From an uncultured Clostridia bacterium (lineage in GTDB: Bacteria > Bacillota > Clostridia > Christensenellales > CAG-314), in the NCBI GenBank assembly GCA_947601445.1, contig CANQGD010000001.1, positions 97,608 through 130,416 of the forward strand: a stretch of 32,809 nucleotides of DNA, read 5' to 3'. Positions 14,424 to 22,406 of the stretch are shown here, in pieces (position 1 is the first letter of the stretch; every line of letters begins with the position of its first letter). The notes beneath the pieces are model-generated. The model saw nothing but the letters and a program-made list of their open reading frames with translations. It did not search any database and was not told the origin of the DNA. Made by a program: the position numbers and the translations under genes.

Positions 14424-14499
14424 GCTTCGGTAGCTCAGTAGGTAGAGCAGGGGACTGAAAATCCCCGTGTCGGTGGTTCGATTCCGCCCCGAAGCACCA
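14424..14499 (+). tRNA. tRNA-Phe (GAA)
   Basis: 76 nt with CCA. The acceptor is GCTTCGG/CCGAAGC and the loop CTGAAAA gives GAA. Confidence 0.97.
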
Positions 14500-14520
14500 C
14501 ATTGTTGGCAACAAAATAGT

Positions 14521-14597
14521 GCTGGTGTAGCTCAATCAGGCAGAGCAATTGATTTGTAATCAATAGGTTGATGGTTCGATTCCGTTCACCAGCTCCA
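14521..14597 (+). tRNA. tRNA-Thr (TGT)
   Basis: 77 nt with CCA. The acceptor is GCTGGTG/CACCAGC and the loop TTTGTAA gives TGT. The anticodon stem is AT-rich. Confidence 0.96.
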
Positions 14598-14619
14598 TTT
14601 TTTTATTAGCAAATATTTT

Positions 14620-14704
<85 letters not shown>

Positions 14705-14748
14705 AAGCCTCTCGATTACGCAGTGTGTGGTTGGGGGACTTTTTTTTG
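14705..14748 (+). terminator. Terminator of the tRNA cluster
   Basis: AAGCCTCTCG pairs with TGGGGGACTT, using several G-T pairs and one mismatch, followed by eight Ts. Confidence 0.55.
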
Positions 14749-14759
14749 CTCATTTAGCA

Positions 14760-14788
14760 TTGCAAAAGCCGATACTATTTGATATAAT
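14760..14788 (+). promoter_or_regulatory. Sigma-A promoter of the acetyltransferase gene
   Basis: TTGCAA, 17 nt, TATAAT. It leaves a short leader of about 25 nt before the GTG start. Confidence 0.75.
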
Positions 14789-14820
14789 GTTGCCACACGG
14801 TTTATAAAGGTAGTAATCAA

Positions 14821-15372
14821 GTGAATATAGAAATCGATGTCAGCAACGTAATCTTGCGCACAAACAGGCTAATATTACGTCCCTGGACAATGGACGATTT
14901 GGACGAATTTTACGAATTTTACGAATACGCCTCGGCGGACGGTGTAGGTCAGATGGCAGGTTGGCTCCCGCACGAGAACAAAGAAACTTCGCTTGCCGTA
15001 CTTCAACGTTTTATCGCGGAGAAGAAAACTTTCGCATTGGAATTTGAAAGCAAAGTCATCGGATCGTTGGGAATAGAGGAGTACGACGATCGGGAATTGC
15101 CCGAATTTCAAAGCAAGCGCGGCAGGGAATTGGGATTTGTTCTTTCCAAAGATTATTGGGGCCGCGGTCTTATGCCGGAGGCGGTAAAAGCCGCAACGAA
15201 ATATTTATTTAACGATCTTGATTTGGATTTTATCGTATGCGGACACTTTGTCGATAACGTCCGATCTATGAGAGTACAGGAAAAATGCGGTTTCAAGCAT
15301 TACAAACTTATTAAAACGACCACGGAATACGGCACCGTAAAAGATTGTTGGCTTTCAATACTTGAACGATGA
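14821..15372 (+). CDS. GNAT-family N-acetyltransferase (RimJ/RimL-like)
   Basis: The 183-residue protein has the RimJ/RimL-type GNAT fold. LRTNRLILRPWTMDDLDEFYEF is the typical N-terminus. RELGFVLSKDYWGRGLMPEAVKAA (~100-123) is the acetyl-CoA-binding motif A, and NVRSMRVQEKCGF is motif B. Members acetylate alpha-amino groups of proteins or small molecules such as spermidine; the substrate here is unknown. Start codon is GTG with AAAGG about 10 nt upstream. It is followed after 9 nt by a phosphodiesterase gene, so both are probably one transcript. Confidence 0.88.
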   Translation: MNIEIDVSNVILRTNRLILRPWTMDDLDEFYEFYEYASADGVGQMAGWLPHENKETSLAVLQRFIAEKKTFALEFESKVIGSLGIEEYDDRELPEFQSKRGRELGFVLSKDYWGRGLMPEAVKAATKYLFNDLDLDFIVCGHFVDNVRSMRVQEKCGFKHYKLIKTTTEYGTVKDCWLSILER

Positions 15373-15381
15373 GGAGAAGTT

Positions 15382-16503
15382 ATGCGGCAAAAGTTGATAA
15401 AACCCGATTGGAAAAACAATATTCTGAATATTTCCGCAACGTTTGCGGAATTTCTCGGCGCGCCCAACGATAACGCGACTTTGCCGATACTTGCCGAGCA
15501 GCTGAAAAAAGATTATAAAAACGTAGTGTACATTTGTTTCGACGGCATGGGGATCAACCCGTTGGAACGTAATTTGCCGCAGGATGATTTTTTGAGACGG
15601 CGCATTGTGCAGGTTTTGACTTCTACGTTTCCCTCCACGACGACAAATGCAACGACGAGTCTTTGCACAAACAAATTGCCTCTCGAACACGGCTGGCTCG
15701 GGTGGAGTTTGCACTTTGACGAAGTTGGGCGCAATGTTGACATTTTTCTTAACAAGGATTCTCAAACGGGCGAAGAATTGGTGTTTGAAAGCCCGTTAGA
15801 AGACTATCGCGACGGTTATTTTTATCACGGCACACGTGATGATTACAAAGTACGCACAGTCAATCCCAAATATGTTCACTGCAAAGAAGAATATAATACG
15901 GTTGTAGAGACGATTGAGGATTTTTTTGACGCAATAGAGCGCATTTGCAACGAAGACGGCAAGCATTTTGTTTATTGTTATTGTCCGCAACCGGATGGTT
16001 GTATGCACGAAAACGGCGTGACCTGCCCGGAAACCAAATTGTTATTGAAACAAATTTCAGACGGTATGCGTCATCTCTCGGAAAACACCGAGGACACATT
16101 ATTTGTCGTCTCTGCGGATCACGGACAAGTGGACATTGCGGGGTACATAAATTGGAAAGACGAGGCTGAACTGAATGAAATGTTGGAGTGTCCACCCTTT
16201 CTTGACAGTCGTTCTCCTTGTTTTAGGGTAAAAAAGGGAATGAAACGAAAGTTTGCAAAGTTATTTCGCAAAAAGTACGGCGAGGATTTTGTCCTTTTCC
16301 CAACAAAGTATCTCGTCAAGCACAATTACTTTGGCGATAGAGGCAAGTATGCCTATTTATTGGGTGATTTTGTGGCGTCCGGCACATACACCCATAAAAT
16401 GCTGATTTTGTTAAAAGACAATCCGCATTTTCATAAAGGACATCATACTGCGCTGACAGAAGAAATGCTTGTGCCTCTTATCTTTATTGAAAGCGTGCGC
16501 TAA
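15382..16503 (+). CDS. Type I phosphodiesterase / alkaline phosphatase superfamily protein
   Basis: The 373-residue product resembles nucleotide pyrophosphatase/phosphodiesterases of the alkaline phosphatase superfamily. The first metal aspartate is D54 in YICFDGMG. FPSTTTNATTSLCTNKLPLEHGWLGW (83-108) aligns with the nucleophile segment, with T87 as the likely nucleophile. D and H in VSADHGQ are metal ligands. A late HKGHHTALTEEMLVPLI gives the last histidine ligands. There is no signal peptide, so it is probably cytoplasmic. It sits 9 nt after the acetyltransferase gene with GAGGAG before the ATG. The substrate is unknown. Confidence 0.82.
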   Translation: MRQKLIKPDWKNNILNISATFAEFLGAPNDNATLPILAEQLKKDYKNVVYICFDGMGINPLERNLPQDDFLRRRIVQVLTSTFPSTTTNATTSLCTNKLPLEHGWLGWSLHFDEVGRNVDIFLNKDSQTGEELVFESPLEDYRDGYFYHGTRDDYKVRTVNPKYVHCKEEYNTVVETIEDFFDAIERICNEDGKHFVYCYCPQPDGCMHENGVTCPETKLLLKQISDGMRHLSENTEDTLFVVSADHGQVDIAGYINWKDEAELNEMLECPPFLDSRSPCFRVKKGMKRKFAKLFRKKYGEDFVLFPTKYLVKHNYFGDRGKYAYLLGDFVASGTYTHKMLILLKDNPHFHKGHHTALTEEMLVPLIFIESVR

Positions 16504-16810
16504 TATTTTTCGTAATAATTTGCGGAATAGTATTATTTTGAAGCGGCTTTCAATTTGGAGTTCCGATAGAGAATAAATTTAGTTTGTTTCTGCGTAGGTA
16601 GCCGGGTATATTTGGACGGTAAATTTTGAATAAAATATTTCTCGTAATGAAGCGGTGGTGATGTTAAAAATTTAATTTTGGCAAAAGCATATTTTATCAG
16701 TGTAATCGAAATATTTGAGGCTAAATCGGCTTAAAACCGTATTGAGTATGATGTGGTTGCCTTAATATTCAAACCAAAGAATATTTTGATAAAAAATTTC
16801 AAGTATTTTT

Positions 16811-16843
16811 GTCGTTCGCATATTGGTCGAACGGCGTTTTTTT
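16811..16843 (+). terminator. Rho-independent terminator in a large spacer
   Basis: GTCGTTCG pairs with CGAACGGC (one G-T) around a 9-nt loop, followed by a T run. It is ~308 nt after the phosphodiesterase stop codon. Confidence 0.75.
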
Positions 16844-17128
16844 ACACATAATTTAATTCGGAAATGTTGTCAGTGTGCTGGTGGGATTGGATTGTGCGGT
16901 AAGCGATGTAAAGCGTGGATTGTGCTGAAAAAACATTATGCGCACAGGATCGCAGATTCTGCGTATTAGCATTTAATTCATTTGTTTTATTAGTGTTGCG
17001 GTTATTTATTTAGCGGATTACAACGATTTTTGCAATGACAATTGTCGTAATTATAAATTTGTTATTTAATATTCTTCTAAATTACAAAATTTTGTTGTTT
17101 ACAATGGCGAAAAATTGCAATTTGCAGA

Positions 17129-17149
17129 CTAATATGTTAGACATAGTAA
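17129..17149. repeat. Interrupted palindrome, weak copy 3
   Basis: CTAATAT-GTTAGAC-ATAGTAA matches copy 1 at 16 of 21 positions and lies just upstream of the -10 box of the ytfI gene. Confidence 0.35.
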
Positions 17150-17167
17150 TAAAAATTTTTAATTTTG

Positions 17168-17173
17168 TATAAT
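17168..17173 (+). promoter_or_regulatory. -10 box upstream of ytfI-like gene
   Basis: TATAAT is perfect but there is no recognisable -35 box at 16-18 nt. Palindrome copy 3 occupies that upstream area. The box is one base before the TTG start given in the ORF track, which argues for the later ATG start. Confidence 0.4.
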
Positions 17174-17174
17174 T

Positions 17175-17717
17175 TTGATTACACTCGACAAACTATTCTC
17201 GATGATAGTTGTAACTGCAACGCTGTTGTTTGTGCTGCTTGTTTTTGCGCCGTTTTATTTGCGTGTCGATGTCTCTTTGTATTTCAAGAGGTTGGCAGCA
17301 GATGTAAATATTGGCATTGGAGCGGTAGACGTTATTAAAGAAAACGTTCGAATTGCAAACGGAAGTATTTGTTGCAATGGAACGATAACAACTGATGTTG
17401 GATTGAAAAACGTCGACAGAAAAAACGGTATAGAATTGTTGAAGTGTATCACGGTTGATAAGATAGCGGTTTCCGTCTACAACAATTTTACCGAATCTTT
17501 CACAAAACGTTTTGCCATACAAAATTCGATTTTGGCTTTGGCAACGGCAACTGCGTGCAATTTGTTTCATTGTCAATTGTATTCGGAATGTCTGGGTACG
17601 TTGAATGAAAATCGCGTCAGAGTCCGTGCAGCTATAAGTTTCAGCGTTGCAGAACTGTCATTTTGTTTGTTGAAACAGGGAGTAAGAAAATGGAAAACAC
17701 ACAAATCAGAGAAATAG
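17175..17717 (+). CDS. YtfI-like DUF2953 membrane protein
   Basis: The 180-residue product has one N-terminal transmembrane segment (IVVTATLLFVLLVFAPFYL, ~11-29). A region RVDVSLYFKRLAADVNIGI follows that resembles the start of DUF2953 proteins such as Bacillus YtfI. The function of the family is unknown. The assignment leans on the next gene being ytfJ, the same order as ytfI-ytfJ in Bacillus. The TTG start at 17175 overlaps the expected transcription start; ATG at 17202 (residue 10) is a likely true start, giving a 171-residue protein. It overlaps the ytfJ start by 28 nt, so the two are co-translated. Confidence 0.65.
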   Translation: MITLDKLFSMIVVTATLLFVLLVFAPFYLRVDVSLYFKRLAADVNIGIGAVDVIKENVRIANGSICCNGTITTDVGLKNVDRKNGIELLKCITVDKIAVSVYNNFTESFTKRFAIQNSILALATATACNLFHCQLYSECLGTLNENRVRVRAAISFSVAELSFCLLKQGVRKWKTHKSEK

Positions 17718-18064
17718 TGGAGACAGCCGTATCAAATCTTAGCAAGATCGCAGAAGTGAACACTATTGTAGGACAACCTCTTGTAACAATGGACGGTACA
17801 ACTATAATGCCCGTTTCGCAAATCACGTTTGCGTTTATGGCGGGCGGCGGTGAATACGGCAACAAAGCGGCAAAGCGCGGATTTACGCGAGACGGTATCG
17901 ACGCAAATTTTGCCGGTGGTTCCGGCGGAGGCGCCACGCTCACTCCCGTCTGCTTTTTGGTTGTAAGCGACGGTGGAGTTAAAGTTATAGAGGCGGACAA
18001 ATCCAATACGATAGAAAAAATTTTCGACGTTGCAAAGGACGTAGTCAATACTTTCAAGGCGTAA
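17690..18064 (+). CDS. ytfJ: GerW-family sporulation protein YtfJ
   Basis: The 124-residue protein matches the YtfJ/GerW family. VGQPLVTMDGTTIMPVSQITFAFMAGGGEYG is the diagnostic segment, followed by a glycine-rich FAGGSGGGATLTPVCFLVV and a C-terminal helix. In Bacillus YtfJ is a spore protein needed for full germination responses. I chose the ATG at 17690, with AGGGAG about 9 nt upstream, over the longer ORF-track start at 17663. It overlaps the DUF2953 gene and is followed 3 nt later by a D-Ala-D-Ala carboxypeptidase gene, suggesting one sporulation transcript. Confidence 0.92.
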   Translation: MENTQIREIVETAVSNLSKIAEVNTIVGQPLVTMDGTTIMPVSQITFAFMAGGGEYGNKAAKRGFTRDGIDANFAGGSGGGATLTPVCFLVVSDGGVKVIEADKSNTIEKIFDVAKDVVNTFKA

Positions 18065-18067
18065 TTT

Positions 18068-19102
18068 ATGAAACGATCTCTGTTCTATGTCTCTTTGGTG
18101 GCGGCATTGTGTATCTGTTTGGGGTTGGCTGTTATGACGACGTTTGCTCACGCCGAGACTACTGCTTTTACAACTTCGGCACAATCTGCAATAGTGATGG
18201 AACAGTCGTCTCGTCGCGTGTTGTTTTCAAAAAATGCGGACGAGCATTTGCCTATGGCAAGTACCACAAAAATAGTCACTGCGCTTACGGTCTTGAATCA
18301 TGCGGCTTTGGACGATGTGGTAGAAGTAGGTAAGCAAGCTGTCGGCATCGAAGGTTCGTCAATTTATTTGCGCGAGGGAGAACATCTCACGGTGAAAGAA
18401 TTGCTGTTGGGGTTGATGCTTCGAAGCGGAAACGACAGCGCGGTTGCGCTTGCTTTGCATGTCGCGGGGAGCATAGAGGCTTTTGCGGAATTGATGAATC
18501 AAACCGCTTTGGAAAACGGCTGTAAAGACTGTCACTTTGTAAATCCTCACGGGTTGCATGACGGAGAACATTATACATCTGCGCACGATTTGGCGATCTT
18601 GACTTGCGCGGCATTGGAAAACGCGTCGTTCAGAGAAATTGTCTCGGCAAAAACCGCGCGCATTTCCAACGAAGGAATGGAGTACGACCGACTGCTTGTC
18701 AACAAAAACAAACTTTTGGCAAGTTATTTCGGTGCCGACGGTGTAAAAACAGGATACACAAAAAAGGCGGGACGGTGTTTTGTGGGCAGCGCGACTCAAA
18801 ACGGTATGCAGGTCGTTGTTGTTGTGCTTAATTGCGGACCGATGTTCGAAGATACGGCAAAAATGCTGGACGCCGCTTTTGCGGAATATAACTTGCAAAC
18901 AGCAATTCCGATAAACAAGGTTTGCGGCAGGCAAAACAAAAACGGCAAGGATATTTATTATTATTGCCGCGAAAGATTTGTTTATCCCGTAAAGAGCGGA
19001 GAATGTTTAACTGCCAAAGTAAATCTCGAAAAACTTTGCGTGGAGGTTTATTTGAACGAAACCAAGATCAAAGCCTTGCCGTTGAGTATTTTGGAAATAT
19101 AA
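18068..19102 (+). CDS. D-alanyl-D-alanine carboxypeptidase (DacB/DacF type)
   Basis: The 344-residue secreted serine peptidase trims D-Ala from peptidoglycan stem peptides. A signal peptide covers ~1-29 (cleavage near AHAET). The penicillin-binding motifs are all present: S65-T-T-K68, S120-G-N122 and K227-T-G229. The C-terminal ~70 residues form a beta-rich domain as in the PBP5 class. It lies 3 nt after ytfJ and upstream of an rluB-type gene. In Bacillus dacB is followed by spmA-spmB and rluB, so a role in spore cortex is a reasonable inference; spmAB are absent here. Confidence 0.93.
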   Translation: MKRSLFYVSLVAALCICLGLAVMTTFAHAETTAFTTSAQSAIVMEQSSRRVLFSKNADEHLPMASTTKIVTALTVLNHAALDDVVEVGKQAVGIEGSSIYLREGEHLTVKELLLGLMLRSGNDSAVALALHVAGSIEAFAELMNQTALENGCKDCHFVNPHGLHDGEHYTSAHDLAILTCAALENASFREIVSAKTARISNEGMEYDRLLVNKNKLLASYFGADGVKTGYTKKAGRCFVGSATQNGMQVVVVVLNCGPMFEDTAKMLDAAFAEYNLQTAIPINKVCGRQNKNGKDIYYYCRERFVYPVKSGECLTAKVNLEKLCVEVYLNETKIKALPLSILEI

Positions 19103-19195
19103 AGAGTAACGTGTCGCGTTTTGTTTGTGAGCGCAATTTCGTTCGGTTGCTTGGGCTTATCAAGAACTTTGTAAAATAACTTTTGAATCTATTTT

Positions 19196-19230
19196 CGGAC
19201 AGCTTTTAAGCAGAGGCTGTCTGATTTGTT
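19196..19230 (+). terminator. Terminator after the carboxypeptidase gene
   Basis: CGGACAGC pairs with GCTGTCTG (one G-T) around a 12-nt loop. The following T tract (ATTTGTTT) is modest. Confidence 0.6.
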
Positions 19231-19259
19231 TATAAAAAAGCGTGCAAGACGACAAATAC

Positions 19260-19288
19260 TTGATTTTTTTATTAAAGTAGGTTATTAT
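19260..19288 (+). promoter_or_regulatory. Sigma-A promoter of the rluB run
   Basis: TTGATT, 17 nt, TATTAT, about 57 nt before the rluB start codon. Confidence 0.65.
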
Positions 19289-19344
19289 ATAATTGACTAT
19301 AATGGTAATTGTTTGTCTTTGAAAAATGACAACTTCGGAGAACA

Positions 19345-20046
19345 ATGACAAGACTCAACAAATTTCTTGCGGAAAGCGGCGTAGGCAGCAGACGTGAATG
19401 TGATCGTCTTATTGCCGACGGCGCAGTAAAAATAAACGGCAAAGTGGCGCTTTTGGGCGCTATCGTTGAAGACGGCGACCGCGTTACCGTCCACGACAAA
19501 CGAATCGGCGACAAGCAAAAGTCCGTGTATCTGATGTTGCACAAACCCAAAGGTTATATTACAACGGTAAAGGACGATCTCGGCCGTAAAACGGTCATGG
19601 AGTTGGTGCATGTAAATGTTCGCCTGTATCCCGTCGGCAGACTCGATTACGATACGGAAGGTTTGTTGATTTTGACAAACGACGGCGAACTTGCCAATCG
19701 GCTTACGCATCCCCGAAACGAGATAGACAAGACGTATATTGCGAGGATCTCCGGCATTCTTACACCGACAGAGCGTGCGTCGTTGGAAAAAGGCGTGCTT
19801 GTAGACGGAGTAAAAACGGCTCCGGCTCGCGTAAAAATTCTCAGACAAGATCAACATCACACTCGTTGCGAAGTTACCATTCACGAGGGGCGCAATCACC
19901 AGGTCAAAAAAATGTTTGCCGCGGTTGGCAAGGAAGTGGAATTTTTGAAGCGTGTCGCTATCGGTGATCTTCGCCTCGGCGGTCTTAAACGTGGAGATAC
20001 CAGATATTTGACGGAAAGCGAAGTGGAGTACCTGAAAAAACTTTAA
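19345..20046 (+). CDS. rluB: RsuA/RluB-family pseudouridine synthase
   Basis: The 233-residue protein has an S4 RNA-binding domain (1-50: TRLNKFLAESGVGSRRECDRLI) and a catalytic domain with D101 in PVGRLDYDTEGLL. HKPKGY, THPRNEIDKTY and EGRNHQVKKMF are all typical of RluB. In Bacillus and E. coli RluB modifies U2605 of 23S rRNA, so that is the likely target. GGAG lies 6 nt before the ATG. It heads a compact run with surE, starting within its stop codon (one-base overlap). Confidence 0.9.
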   Translation: MTRLNKFLAESGVGSRRECDRLIADGAVKINGKVALLGAIVEDGDRVTVHDKRIGDKQKSVYLMLHKPKGYITTVKDDLGRKTVMELVHVNVRLYPVGRLDYDTEGLLILTNDGELANRLTHPRNEIDKTYIARISGILTPTERASLEKGVLVDGVKTAPARVKILRQDQHHTRCEVTIHEGRNHQVKKMFAAVGKEVEFLKRVAIGDLRLGGLKRGDTRYLTESEVEYLKKL

Positions 20047-20792
20047 TGAACATTCTATTGACAAATGACGACGGATATTTCAGCAGCGGTCTGCAAATTA
20101 TGAGTAGCGAGCTTTCGGCTCGTGGGCACAACGTGTACGTAGTTGCGCCTGACGGACAGCGCTCGGGATTTTCACACGCAATGAATTACAACAAGCCCCT
20201 TGTTCTGAATCAATTGCTGTCATATTGCGGTGCAAAAAAAGCATATGTATGTTCCGGCACTCCTGCGGACTGTGTTCGTATAGCAATTTTGCACTTGGGT
20301 ATAAAATTTGATTTGATAATCGCCGGTCCAAATAATGCCGCCAATTTCGGAAGGTCGTTGATTTGTTCAGGCACGGTAGGCGCGGCGGAAGAGGGCGCTC
20401 TTTGCGGTGTAAAAAGTATTGCGATCTCGCGTTTGGAACATGGCGGCGCTTATTACTCAACGGTGAATTTTCTTGTGCGAAATTTAGATGTTCTTGCGGG
20501 CGCCATTGCACCTGATACTTTTCTTAACATAAACGTTCCCAATTTGCCCGCCGATAAAATTTGCGGCGTAAAGGTTTGCGCCCAGAGTACAGTGTTGCCC
20601 TCTTTTAGCGACGCGTGCGAAATGGTCGATAGCGGCACCGTAAAGATCGTGGGAAAGAGAAATCCCGTCACCGAAGAGGACAGCGACGTCGTTTGGGCAA
20701 GCAGAAATTACATTACGATAACTCCGTTGACTGTATCGCGCACGGATCGCACTCAAATGGAAAAAATAAAGAGGTTGGAAAAATGCGAATAG
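20046..20792 (+). CDS. surE: 5'-nucleotidase SurE
   Basis: The 248-residue SurE-family phosphatase removes phosphate from nucleoside 5'- (and often 3'-) monophosphates. The metal-binding N-terminus is LLTNDDG with D8 and D9. S40 in GQRSGFSHA and the asparagine segment IAGPNNAANFG complete the metal site; SGTPADCV and CSGTVGAAEEG are family signatures. The usual SG-I-N is AGPN here. Its start overlaps the rluB stop by one base and its end overlaps the following oxidoreductase gene by 10 nt. Confidence 0.94.
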   Translation: MNILLTNDDGYFSSGLQIMSSELSARGHNVYVVAPDGQRSGFSHAMNYNKPLVLNQLLSYCGAKKAYVCSGTPADCVRIAILHLGIKFDLIIAGPNNAANFGRSLICSGTVGAAEEGALCGVKSIAISRLEHGGAYYSTVNFLVRNLDVLAGAIAPDTFLNINVPNLPADKICGVKVCAQSTVLPSFSDACEMVDSGTVKIVGKRNPVTEEDSDVVWASRNYITITPLTVSRTDRTQMEKIKRLEKCE

Positions 20793-21994
20793 CTGTGATC
20801 GGCGGAGGTCCTGCGGGTATGATGGCGGCAATCACCGCGGCAAAAAACGGTGCGGAAGTTACTTTGTTCGAGAAAAACGAGAAAATCGGCAAAAAACTTT
20901 ACATAAGCGGAAAGGGGCGGTGTAACATCACAAACAATTGCAGTTGTGCGGAGTTTATGAACAATATTGCGACCAATGCAAAATTCTTGTATGGCGCCAT
21001 AAACAAATTTTCTCCGAATGACACAATCGATTTTTGTTCTTCGAATGGACTGCATCTTAAAACCGAACGCGGCAATAGAGTTTTTCCTGTGTCGGATAAA
21101 TCGGGCGATGTTAACAAATTTTTTGCACGTATGTTGGATAAATGCGGTGTAAATGTGCGTTTGAATACTCAAATTTTGTCTGTACAATATCGGGAATCGA
21201 CATTTGTATTAACTACTATTTCAGACATAGAAGTATTTGATAGGGTAATTTTGGCAACCGGAGGCATAAGTTACAGTGCAACGGGCAGCACAGGAGACGG
21301 ATACGTTTTCGCCCGAAAGTTAGGTCATAAAATAGCTTCTCCCAAGCCCGCATTGTGTCGGATACTTTGCAAAAATACGGCGTCGCTCGAAGGTTTGTCT
21401 CTAAAAAACGTAACGATTTCGGTATTGGGAAAAGATTTTTCGGATAGCGAATTCGGCGAAATGTTGTTTACAAACAACGGCGTTGGCGGACCGGCTGTAT
21501 TGTCTTTGTCCTCGCGAATAAACAAACGATCGCTTTGCGGTGCGGCTGTCGTTATAGATTTGAAACCCGCGTTGGACGAAAATAAATTAGACGCGCGTAT
21601 TCTCAGAGATTTTTCCGAAAACAGCAACAAAAACTTTATCAATTCCCTCAACGCTTTGTTGCCGGAGCGATTGATAAAAGAGGTTGCGCTTCAAAGCAAA
21701 ATCCCTTTTGAAAAAAAGGTAAATCAAATAACTGCCGAAGAACGCGCTCGGTTGGTTTCCGCATGTAAAGGGCTTCGTTTCGATTGCGTCGGTTTGGATG
21801 ACGTCGAATACGGCATCGTAACTTGCGGCGGGGTATCTGTTGACGAGGTCAGCCCTTCCTCAATGGAAAGCAAACTTGTAAAAGGATTGTTTTTTGCGGG
21901 AGAATTGTTGGATGTAGACGCTTATACGGGCGGTTTTAACATTCAGATAGCGCTATCCACGGGTTATGTTGCAGGTTGCAACGCCGCAAAATAG
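20783..21994 (+). CDS. BaiN/HI0933-family flavoprotein
   Basis: The ~403-residue product is a FAD-dependent oxidoreductase of the HI0933/YhiN (aminoacetone oxidase / BaiN-like) family. The FAD dinucleotide motif is AVIGGGPAGMMAA (4-16), followed by EKNEKIGKKLYISGKGRCNITN, which is diagnostic. ATGGISYSATGSTGDGY, CGGVSVDEV and GELLDVDAYTGGFNIQIA occur later. The physiological reaction of this family in clostridia is not settled; names based on bile-acid reduction should not be transferred without evidence. I use the ATG at 20783 since the fold begins there and AGAGG precedes it; the ORF-track start lies inside surE. Confidence 0.88.
   Translation: MRIAVIGGGPAGMMAAITAAKNGAEVTLFEKNEKIGKKLYISGKGRCNITNNCSCAEFMNNIATNAKFLYGAINKFSPNDTIDFCSSNGLHLKTERGNRVFPVSDKSGDVNKFFARMLDKCGVNVRLNTQILSVQYRESTFVLTTISDIEVFDRVILATGGISYSATGSTGDGYVFARKLGHKIASPKPALCRILCKNTASLEGLSLKNVTISVLGKDFSDSEFGEMLFTNNGVGGPAVLSLSSRINKRSLCGAAVVIDLKPALDENKLDARILRDFSENSNKNFINSLNALLPERLIKEVALQSKIPFEKKVNQITAEERARLVSACKGLRFDCVGLDDVEYGIVTCGGVSVDEVSPSSMESKLVKGLFFAGELLDVDAYTGGFNIQIALSTGYVAGCNAAK
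21213..21233. repeat. Palindrome-like copy 4 inside a coding region
   Basis: CTACTAT-TTCAGAC-ATAGAAG matches copy 1 at 18 of 21 positions and is palindromic apart from one pair. It lies within the flavoprotein gene, so it may be chance. Confidence 0.3.
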
Positions 21995-22003
21995 GAGAAA
22001 AAT

Positions 22004-22357
22004 ATGGTGATAATTCGCGGCGCCGTTTGCGCCGAAAATACCGCGGAGGATATTTCCGCGCGTTCGGTAGAATTGATACAAGAAATATTGCAACGTAACG
22101 GATTGCGCAAGAGTGAAATCCAAGCGATAATTTTTACCGCAACGGACGATCTTGACGCTTGCTATCCCGCAGCGGCGGTGCGCAACGCTTTGGATATGAC
22201 TGCAACCGCATTTATTTGCGCGCAGGAAATGAAAGTGAAAAACAGTCTCGATCATTGCATACGCGTGTGTGTGTTTGCGGAAGGAATTTCCCAAAAGGAA
22301 TGTATCCATTGTTATCTCGGTAAAGCGGCAAGTTTGCGTCCCGATTTAACTGTGTGA
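22004..22357 (+). CDS. aroH: Chorismate mutase, AroH type
   Basis: The 117-residue protein converts chorismate to prephenate for Phe and Tyr synthesis. The AroH active-site residues can be placed: R5 in IRGAV, the glutamate in CAQEMKV, the arginine in CIRVCVF, and the tyrosine in CYLGKA. The C-terminal LRPDL motif is typical. It lies 9 nt after the flavoprotein gene with AGGAG before the ATG. In many Clostridia cmk lies between this region and plsC; here plsC follows directly. Confidence 0.93.
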   Translation: MVIIRGAVCAENTAEDISARSVELIQEILQRNGLRKSEIQAIIFTATDDLDACYPAAAVRNALDMTATAFICAQEMKVKNSLDHCIRVCVFAEGISQKECIHCYLGKAASLRPDLTV

Positions 22358-22406
22358 ATCAAAACATTTTAGTAAATACGGCTTTTTAAGTCTGTGCGGA
22401 GGTTCG

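Larger units (their letters stand above)
16504..17174. other. AT-rich noncoding region between the phosphodiesterase and ytfI genes
   Basis: No open frame of note. It contains a terminator at 16811-16843, more than 300 nt past the preceding stop; a small perfect palindrome CGCAGA-T-TCTGCG near 16951; and the weak palindrome copy 3 at 17129. A small RNA ending at 16843 is possible but no good promoter was seen. Confidence 0.5.

Noticed and set aside
19297-20064. 255-codon minus-strand open frame
   Set aside because: Antisense of rluB.
20693-20782. N-terminal extension of the flavoprotein gene
   Set aside because: It lies inside surE and precedes the FAD-binding beta strand that begins these proteins.
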